DNA of 10,722 nt from a bacterium (GTDB lineage Bacteria; Eremiobacterota; Eremiobacteria; Baltobacterales; Baltobacteraceae), in the NCBI GenBank assembly GCA_021782295.1, contig JAJXVC010000047.1:1-10722 (forward strand), given 5' to 3'. The notes below the pieces were generated by a model that ran no database searches, was not told the DNA's origin, and saw only the letters and a list, made by a program, of their open reading frames with translations. Positions 6,763-10,722 of this stretch are shown here, in pieces (position 1 is the first letter of the stretch; every line of letters starts with the position of its first letter). The position numbers were made by a program, and so were the translations under genes.

Positions 6763-7510
6763 CCGAACTCGCGGCGTGCGAGAGGATCGTGTCGCGTCCG
6801 TTCTGTTTCCCGACCAAAAACGTCATCGTGTAGTGTTTGACCCCGACGATAATCTGTGCGGTGACGCTCTGCGCGCCGCTCGCGGTTGGGGTGCTGTCGA
6901 CCGCGCCGATCTGTAACGTCCCGTCGATGAACGTGTCCGGGTTGCCGCTTGCGAGCAACGCCGCGGCCCCCGCGCTATCGCCGCGCGCAAGATCGGCGAG
7001 ATAGACGCGTACCAGCGCGCGCGCCGCCGAACCGGCGAGCGCCGGAGCGCGCGGCGTGGCAGTACTCTTCGGAGCGACTCTCGGGGTGAGGGTTGGCCGC
7101 GCCTTCGGCGAGGTGAGGGTCGGCCGTGCCTTCGGCGAGGCGACGGCAGCCGGGCGAAGCGTCGCTGAAGGCTCCGCGGCGGTCGGCGTCGGTTCCGGGC
7201 TCGAACTCGGGCTCGGGCTCGAGCTCGGCGTCGCACTCGGCGACGCTTTCGGACTCGGCGTCGATTTCGGGCTCGGCGTCGTCTTCGGTGTCGGCGTAGC
7301 GACTGGCGCAAGCGTCGGCGTCTGCGTTGGAACCGGCGAGATACTCGGGAGGCTTTTCGGTAGGTGCGCGTGCATCGCCGTTAAGCGCCCCGCAAGCCCA
7401 CCGATCGCGAGCCCTGCGAGCACGACTAAAAGGCCGAGAAGTAGTACCGGCATCCAACCACCTCCCTCGGGAGGCGGTTCGCGACGGCGACGGTTCGAAA
7501 GATCGTTCAT
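6743..7510 (-). CDS. Membrane-anchored protein with Pro/Ser/Thr-rich linker, unknown function
   Basis: A 255-residue protein with three parts. A basic cytoplasmic start (NRRRRE) leads to one transmembrane helix (residues about 20-41). An extended linker (about 52-158) is built of Pro, Ser, Thr, Ala and Lys with many SP and TP pairs. A small C-terminal domain (160-250) begins ALVRVYLADLARGDSAGAAALL and resembles NTF2-like/DUF4878-type helix-plus-sheet domains, though I cannot name the family. Topology is N-in with the domain outside. The linker contains a perfect tandem SPKARPTLT pair (residues 125-142). The minus strand is chosen because the opposite frame is a featureless Gly-rich translation, and because the helix and folded domain make sense only here. 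The coding end overlaps sufU by 20 bases. The ATG at 7510 has no clear ribosome site. Confidence 0.72.
   Translation of the reverse strand: MNDLSNRRRREPPPEGGGWMPVLLLGLLVVLAGLAIGGLAGRLTAMHAHLPKSLPSISPVPTQTPTLAPVATPTPKTTPSPKSTPSPKASPSATPSSSPSPSSSPEPTPTAAEPSATLRPAAVASPKARPTLTSPKARPTLTPRVAPKSTATPRAPALAGSAARALVRVYLADLARGDSAGAAALLASGNPDTFIDGTLQIGAVDSTPTASGAQSVTAQIIVGVKHYTMTFLVGKQNGRDTILSHAASSATPGLP
7085..7138 (-). repeat. 27-bp tandem duplication in the linker of the membrane-anchored protein
   Basis: Two directly adjacent 27-base units (7085-7111 and 7112-7138) differ at only two bases, and both changes are silent, giving two identical SPKARPTLT nonapeptides. The following stretch to about 7330 is low-complexity DNA made of CTCGG/TCGGCG-like words that encode SP-rich sequence. 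This is likely slippage-driven expansion of a linker. Confidence 0.85.
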
Positions 7511-7557
7511 GACGCTATAGCGCGGAAGTACGCGCTGCGGGCAGGCTGATCCTCGAT

Positions 7558-7902
7558 TTGACGGCGAAGTATTCTCGCGTGATCCACGTGAGGGTTCCGC
7601 TCGATCTCAATGCCATTGCCGACGGCGATGCAAGTGCGTTCGCCCTCGCGACTCCGCTCTCGCTCGTGCAGATCCTCGCGCTCGCAGTGCGACAGAGCAT
7701 CGGCGAACGCGCTCCGCGCGATCTCTTCGAGAGAAACTTCGAGCGCACGCTTGCTGCACTCGACGCCGGTGATATTACCGTCACCGTCGACGGGCGCGAA
7801 TGCCGACGCCTCGATGAAGTGATCGTCTGCGGCACCGATGCGTCGGTGCGATTCTTTCTCAGTCGCGCGCGTCTCTCCGCGCTCGCCGCGTTCTTTCGCT
7901 AG
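7558..7902 (+). CDS. Small hypothetical protein, first gene of an unknown trio
   Basis: I do not recognise this 114-residue protein. It has no signal peptide or membrane helix, is mixed alpha/beta by eye, contains an amphipathic stretch around SLVQILALAVRQSIGE (residues 35-50), and a segment GDITVTVDGRECRRLDEVIVC (72-92) that looks like beta-strands. Codon use is strongly biased to G/C at third positions like the neighbours, which supports it as real. The frame is open from 7513 but has no ATG; TTG 7558 has AGG 12 bases upstream and GTG 7579 has GAAG 9 bases upstream, so the start is uncertain. It ends 6 bases before the membrane-protein gene, so it is likely co-transcribed. A 293-residue minus-strand frame across this area is Arg/Glu-rich and looks like a shadow. 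Confidence 0.6.
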   Translation: MTAKYSRVIHVRVPLDLNAIADGDASAFALATPLSLVQILALAVRQSIGERAPRDLFERNFERTLAALDAGDITVTVDGRECRRLDEVIVCGTDASVRFFLSRARLSALAAFFR

Positions 7903-7908
7903 CGCCGC

Positions 7909-8583
7909 ATGTCGGTTCAACCGCTCCCGCTCTCGGCGCTTCTTCGAGAGGCTTTCACGCGTTTGCGAGATCGCTGGAAAGGAACGCTCGCGGCAACGGC
8001 AATCGGTTGCGCACTCGTTCTGGCGATCTCCCACGCACCGATGCGGCCGCTGGTCGCACAGAGCGCCGCGCAACTCATCGTGCTGCCGCTGCTGGCCGGC
8101 TTTATCTATCTCTGGGTCACCGATCTTCCCGACGGCACCGAGCGCCCGCTCGGCGCCACGCTCGAGCGCCTGCTCGAGCGTTCCTGGGCGATCATTCTCA
8201 TCGACTTCGTGCTCTCGCTGGTCCAATCGGTAACGCCCCTCCCGAGCATGATCCTCTGGGATCTCATCCTCGTTCCGCTCCTCGCAGCGACGATCTTTGC
8301 CGACGTCGCCGCAACGCTCGACGACGATCGCTCTACGCTCGCGCTGATCCCGCATGCGATTGCGCGCACGCTCTCGTTGGCGATGCACGCGCGCAACTTT
8401 GGGCGCATGTGTCTGCTCCTCGCTGCCGAGTTCGGGCTACAGGCGATTCTTCTGGAGATCGCCACCATTCTTCCGCAGCGATTCAGCGCCGACGGAACGC
8501 TGGTACTCGCAAGTATCGCGCAGGTCGTTCTCGCGGCAGTGGCGGCGCGCATCTTCGTCGAATCTTCTTCTTTGCACCCATGA
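7909..8583 (+). CDS. Multi-pass integral membrane protein, unknown function
   Basis: A 224-residue protein with about five or six hydrophobic segments (residues roughly 25-42, 50-71, 92-108, 114-137, 165-185 and 197-216) and an amphipathic Arg-containing N-terminus (LREAFTRLRDRWKG) that resembles cytoplasmic leader helices of DUF975/YciC-like membrane proteins. That similarity is an impression only. No catalytic or transporter motif is visible. Conserved-looking charged turns are TDLPDGTERP (71-80) and LDDDRST (137-143). It starts 6 bases after the small upstream gene, and its stop overlaps the next start by 4 bases (ATGA), so the three genes are translated from one message. Confidence 0.75.
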   Translation: MSVQPLPLSALLREAFTRLRDRWKGTLAATAIGCALVLAISHAPMRPLVAQSAAQLIVLPLLAGFIYLWVTDLPDGTERPLGATLERLLERSWAIILIDFVLSLVQSVTPLPSMILWDLILVPLLAATIFADVAATLDDDRSTLALIPHAIARTLSLAMHARNFGRMCLLLAAEFGLQAILLEIATILPQRFSADGTLVLASIAQVVLAAVAARIFVESSSLHP

Positions 8584-9332
8584 AACGCATCGTCGCCGCG
8601 CTCTTCTCCGTTCTACTGCTCGGCGCTCGCGCCGCCGCACAGTGTCCCTCAGCGCTCTCGCGCTTTCAGGGCAAGGATGCTTATACCATCGACGGCCGCA
8701 ACGTGATGACCGTCGTTTACGACGGGACGCAGAGCCTCCGGGTACGCCGCGTCGGAGCGAACCTTCGCTTCGAGAACGATATCACGTACACGAAAACGCT
8801 CGGCTCGCGCGTCCGTCGGAAATCCGCGCGTGTCGTACGCATCCTCACCCCCAATCTTCGCGAGATTCGCACCTCGCTCAACCAAGATGAGGACTCGCTC
8901 TCCCTTCTCGACCAGCCCTTTGCAGCGCGCATCGATGCAAGGACGCTTGCCGCACTCGCCGGGCTCGCGCAGTCGATTCCCTTCACCGCTTCATCGCCGT
9001 TGGGGGGCGAACCGCTCCACGGAAGCCTGCGCACGATCGCATCGTCCTTGAAAGCTCCCGTCGGCGGCGTACGCGTGGCGTTTACCGCATCGGGCCCAAT
9101 GCGCGGCCCGTTACCCGAACTACCGACGGCAAGCATCGACGGGAAAATGTCTCTCGTCGGCACCGCCGAGTACGATGCGACCGGCTCGCTCGTTCGCTTG
9201 CGTAGCCGCCTTCGCATTACCGGCGTACTCGCAGCCTCCGGACAGAGCGGCCCGATTCAGATCCTCTTCGTGCGACACTTCGCACCCGATTGCGCGCAGG
9301 CCGTCGCTCCCACGCCATCGCCGACTCCCTAA
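8580..9332 (+). CDS. Secreted or periplasmic protein of unknown function
   Basis: A 250-residue protein with a clear Sec signal peptide: MKR, a hydrophobic core (IVAALFSVLLLGA), and cleavage after ARA or AAA (residues 16-20). The mature part starts near CPSALSRF, is rich in beta-like stretches (YTIDGRNVMTVVYDG, LRVRRVGANLRFEN), and ends with a Cys in FAPDCAQ and a Pro/Thr tail. The two cysteines near the two ends (C22 and C239) could form a disulfide. No family recognised; a lipid-carrier beta-sheet fold such as LolA is a guess only. The same frame is open upstream to 8007, but the ATG at 8580 gives the signal peptide and overlaps the preceding stop, so it is the correct start. Confidence 0.8.
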   Translation: MKRIVAALFSVLLLGARAAAQCPSALSRFQGKDAYTIDGRNVMTVVYDGTQSLRVRRVGANLRFENDITYTKTLGSRVRRKSARVVRILTPNLREIRTSLNQDEDSLSLLDQPFAARIDARTLAALAGLAQSIPFTASSPLGGEPLHGSLRTIASSLKAPVGGVRVAFTASGPMRGPLPELPTASIDGKMSLVGTAEYDATGSLVRLRSRLRITGVLAASGQSGPIQILFVRHFAPDCAQAVAPTPSPTP

Positions 9333-9337
9333 ACGCG

Positions 9338-9365
9338 GGAAACCGGCGCGCTTGCCGTGAAACCG
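9338..9365 (+). promoter_or_regulatory. Direct repeat upstream of the ECF sigma gene, possible autoregulated promoter
   Basis: In the 64-base gap before the sigma gene, GAAACCG occurs twice in direct orientation (9339-9345 and 9359-9365), 20 bases apart start to start, about two helical turns. The first copy sits in GGAAAC, similar to the -35 element of many ECF-type promoters. A CGTC (9364-9367), a common ECF -10 core, follows with a 20-base gap that is longer than the usual 16-17. Function is uncertain. Confidence 0.3.
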
Positions 9366-9396
9366 TCCACCTGGCCGCGGCGGTTGGGGAGATCAT

Positions 9397-10080
9397 ATGA
9401 TCGCCTACGCGCCGCCGATGAGGGAGATTCCGTTGCTACCTGCGGTCGGGAGGGCGCGTGTCGCGGGCGATGGCTCGTCCGGTGCGGCGTCGGCATTCAT
9501 CCCGAGCACTTCGACCTTCGATCGGATCGTTAGCGACTATCAACGTCGTCTCTACGGTTTCGCCTTACGTATGACGGGCAACCGAGAAGATGCCGAAGAG
9601 ATCGTCCAAGATGCTTTCGTGCGTGCGTTTCGCGCGCTCGGAAAGATGGGCGAAGAGCAACGACGCGATCTTCGTTTGCAGCCCTGGCTCTACACGATCG
9701 CCCTCAATGTCACGCGCAATCGTCTGCGGAGTAAGAAACCCCCGAGCGTCGCCATCGACGCACTCGCCGATCCCGACGCGTTACTGCGCGATGCGGGCGA
9801 GCGGCCGGTGCAGCCGGAGGCGGTCGTCGAGCGCAACGATGAAGTCGCGATGGTCGAACGGGCGCTGCTCTCGCTTCCGACCCATCTTCGCGCCGCCGCG
9901 ACCCTGCGATTCATCGACGGGCGAAGCCACCCCGAGATCGCCGAGATTCTCGGCCAGCCGATCGGGACCGTGAAATCGCACGTCCATCGAGCGGTGCGAA
10001 TTCTCCGCAAGATACTCGGCCCGCAATTGGGTCGGTTCGTCAAAGATACCGATGAGGAGTTGAGCGATGCGCTGTCGTGA
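9397..10080 (+). CDS. ECF-type RNA polymerase sigma factor
   Basis: A 227-residue sigma-70-family factor with only regions 2 and 4, as in ECF sigmas. Region 2 is FDRIVSDYQRRLYGFALRMT (residues 41-60) followed by GNREDAEEIVQDAFVRAFRA (61-80) and PWLYTIALNVTRNRLR (96-111). The linker is Asp/Pro-rich. Region 4 is ALLSLPTHLRAAATLRFIDG (156-175) followed by SHPEIAEILGQPIGTVKSHV (177-196), the promoter-recognition HTH. An unusual tail-like extension of about 40 residues precedes region 2. The ATG at 9397 has GGGGAG (9386-9391) 5 bases upstream; ATG 9418 would trim it. Its stop overlaps the next gene by 14 bases, the standard arrangement of an ECF factor with its cognate anti-sigma, which here carries an alkyltransferase domain. 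The DNA target is unknown. Confidence 0.93.
   Translation: MIAYAPPMREIPLLPAVGRARVAGDGSSGAASAFIPSTSTFDRIVSDYQRRLYGFALRMTGNREDAEEIVQDAFVRAFRALGKMGEEQRRDLRLQPWLYTIALNVTRNRLRSKKPPSVAIDALADPDALLRDAGERPVQPEAVVERNDEVAMVERALLSLPTHLRAAATLRFIDGRSHPEIAEILGQPIGTVKSHVHRAVRILRKILGPQLGRFVKDTDEELSDALS
10054..10059 (+). promoter_or_regulatory. Strong ribosome binding site inside the sigma gene end
   Basis: GAGGAG lies within the last codons of the sigma factor, 7 bases before the ATG at 10067. It fixes the start of the zinc-finger/alkyltransferase gene and is among the strongest Shine-Dalgarno sites in the window, implying that the partner is made at least as abundantly as the sigma factor, as anti-sigma factors usually are. 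Confidence 0.75.
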
Positions 10081-10722
10081 TGTCGACGCGATGTGGGACG
10101 AAGTCCGTTGCGATGGGACGGCCACCCTCCACGAAGCGGTTCATATCCACGTGGATGCCTGTCCGACCTGCAACGAAGCCTACCGACAGTACGAAGCACT
10201 GGCGCACAAACTGCAATCGCTTCCCTCTCCCGAGCCGACCTGCGATCTCGCGCGAAAGGTCGTCGAGCATATCGCCGAGTTGCAACGCCGCAAACGTCTC
10301 GATCCCATCCATCTCGTTGTCGTCGATTCGCCGATCGGCCGTCTCTACATCGGCCACCGCGAAGCGCGAATCGCCTACGTCGGCATCGATTTAGGAGAGC
10401 CCATCGCCGAGGTCGTCGCTCGGGTCGAACGCCGACTGCGCCGCCCCGTCGATCGCGCCGATCTTCCGACCGCGCTGCGCTCCACCATCGAGAAGTTCTT
10501 CACCACCTGGAAGGTCGATGCGTCCTCGGTCGATATCAGCGATCTGACGCCGTTCGAGCAGGCGACGCTCCGCGCGACCGTCGCAATCCCGCCGGGCGAG
10601 GTGCGTTCCTACGGCTGGCTCGCCAAACAGATCGGTCGCCCGAGTGCCGCGCGCGCCGTCGGGCGCGTGATGGCGCGCAACCCGATTCCCATTCTGGTGC
10701 CCTGCCATCGCGTGGTCGATTC
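10067..10722 (+). CDS. zf-HC2 anti-sigma-type domain fused to O6-alkylguanine-DNA alkyltransferase (3' partial)
   Basis: 218 codons are visible before the window cuts the gene. Residues 1-50 form a zf-HC2 zinc finger as in ZAS anti-sigma factors: C3 in MRCRD and H28, C32, C35 in HVDACPTC. A linker of about 30 residues without a membrane helix follows. Residues 81-218 are an MGMT/Ogt-type domain: VDSPIGRLYIG (86-96), the DNA-binding helix region TPFEQATLRA (161-170), IPPGEVRSYGWLAKQIG (174-190), the flipping arginine in ARAVGR (195-200), NPIPILVPCHRVV (205-217) with the methyl-accepting C213. The PCHR Cys is present, so it is a true alkyltransferase type and not an ATL (PWHR). The family enzyme removes alkyl groups from O6-guanine by irreversible self-alkylation. 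Overlap with the sigma gene and the zinc finger suggest it also holds the sigma factor; that is inference. Only about 15-30 residues should be missing. Confidence 0.9.
   Translation, partial: MRCRDVDAMWDEVRCDGTATLHEAVHIHVDACPTCNEAYRQYEALAHKLQSLPSPEPTCDLARKVVEHIAELQRRKRLDPIHLVVVDSPIGRLYIGHREARIAYVGIDLGEPIAEVVARVERRLRRPVDRADLPTALRSTIEKFFTTWKVDASSVDISDLTPFEQATLRATVAIPPGEVRSYGWLAKQIGRPSAARAVGRVMARNPIPILVPCHRVVD

Noticed and set aside
7140..7330. Possible CRISPR or satellite array in the repetitive stretch
   Set aside because: Words are short and irregular with no constant repeat and spacer lengths, and the DNA is coding for an SP-rich linker.
7056..7520. Gly/Val-rich open frame on the plus strand
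   Set aside because: It is the complement of the Pro/Ser/Thr linker; the minus strand gives a membrane helix and a folded C-terminal domain, so the plus frame is a shadow.
7507..8388. A 293-residue open frame on the minus strand
   Set aside because: Its translation is Arg/Glu-rich and featureless, and it lies opposite a clear hydrophobic multi-pass membrane protein and a gene with matching codon bias; it is a shadow frame of GC-rich DNA.
8007..8579. Long upstream extension of the secreted-protein frame
   Set aside because: It overlaps the membrane-protein gene in another frame and is Arg/Ala/Ser-rich; the ATG at 8580 gives a textbook signal peptide and an ATGA junction.
10067..10722. Calling the right-end gene an ordinary Ada or ATL protein
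   Set aside because: There is no AraC-type HTH or Ada N-terminal zinc domain; the zinc motif is HxxxCxxC with an N-terminal Cys, as in zf-HC2, and the active site is PCHR rather than PWHR.

Overview
The window is GC-rich bacterial DNA (roughly 60% by eye) and gene-dense, with many 4-base ATGA/GTGA overlaps and several GTG or TTG starts. There are no tRNA, rRNA, CRISPR or insertion-sequence signals, and no gene-free stretch longer than about 110 bases. The gene set (SufR with sufC-sufD-sufS-sufU, a zf-HC2/ECF sigma pair, Pro/Ser/Thr-rich membrane proteins) fits a GC-rich Actinobacteria-like or Eremiobacterota/Chloroflexota-like lineage. That placement is an impression, not a result.

Layout: (1) 75-1830, plus strand: a translationally coupled trio of an O-methyltransferase, a flavin-reductase-like protein and a metallo-beta-lactamase-fold hydrolase. 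(2) 1844-3000, minus strand: the iron-sulfur repressor SufR followed by an IscU/NifU-type scaffold that lacks the third canonical cysteine; a hairpin plus T-run terminates this unit. (3) 3000-3126: a compact divergent control region with a good sigma-70-type promoter (TTGACT-N17-TACGAT) for the suf operon and inverted repeats where SufR could bind. (4) 3126-6762, plus strand: sufC, sufD, sufS and sufU. The FeS assembly genes are continuous, but no sufB lies in the window. (5) 6743-7510, minus strand: a membrane-anchored protein with a long Pro/Ser/Thr linker, overlapping the 3' end of sufU. (6) about 7558-9332, plus strand: a small unknown protein, a multi-pass membrane protein and a secreted protein, tightly packed and of unknown role. 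(7) 9397 to the window end, plus strand: an ECF sigma factor overlapping a gene that fuses an N-terminal zf-HC2 anti-sigma-type zinc finger to a complete-looking O6-alkylguanine-DNA alkyltransferase domain (PCHR active site). The window edge cuts this gene.

How they may work together: SufR probably senses FeS sufficiency and represses both its own unit and sufCDSU. SufS would supply sulfur through SufU to a SufB-C-D scaffold whose SufB must be encoded elsewhere. The most unusual item is the sigma/alkyltransferase pair at the right end. It looks like an Ada-style alkylation sensor rebuilt as an anti-sigma factor, in which DNA repair by the protein could set the activity of the neighbouring sigma factor. 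The fusion is read directly from the sequence; the regulatory model is inference.
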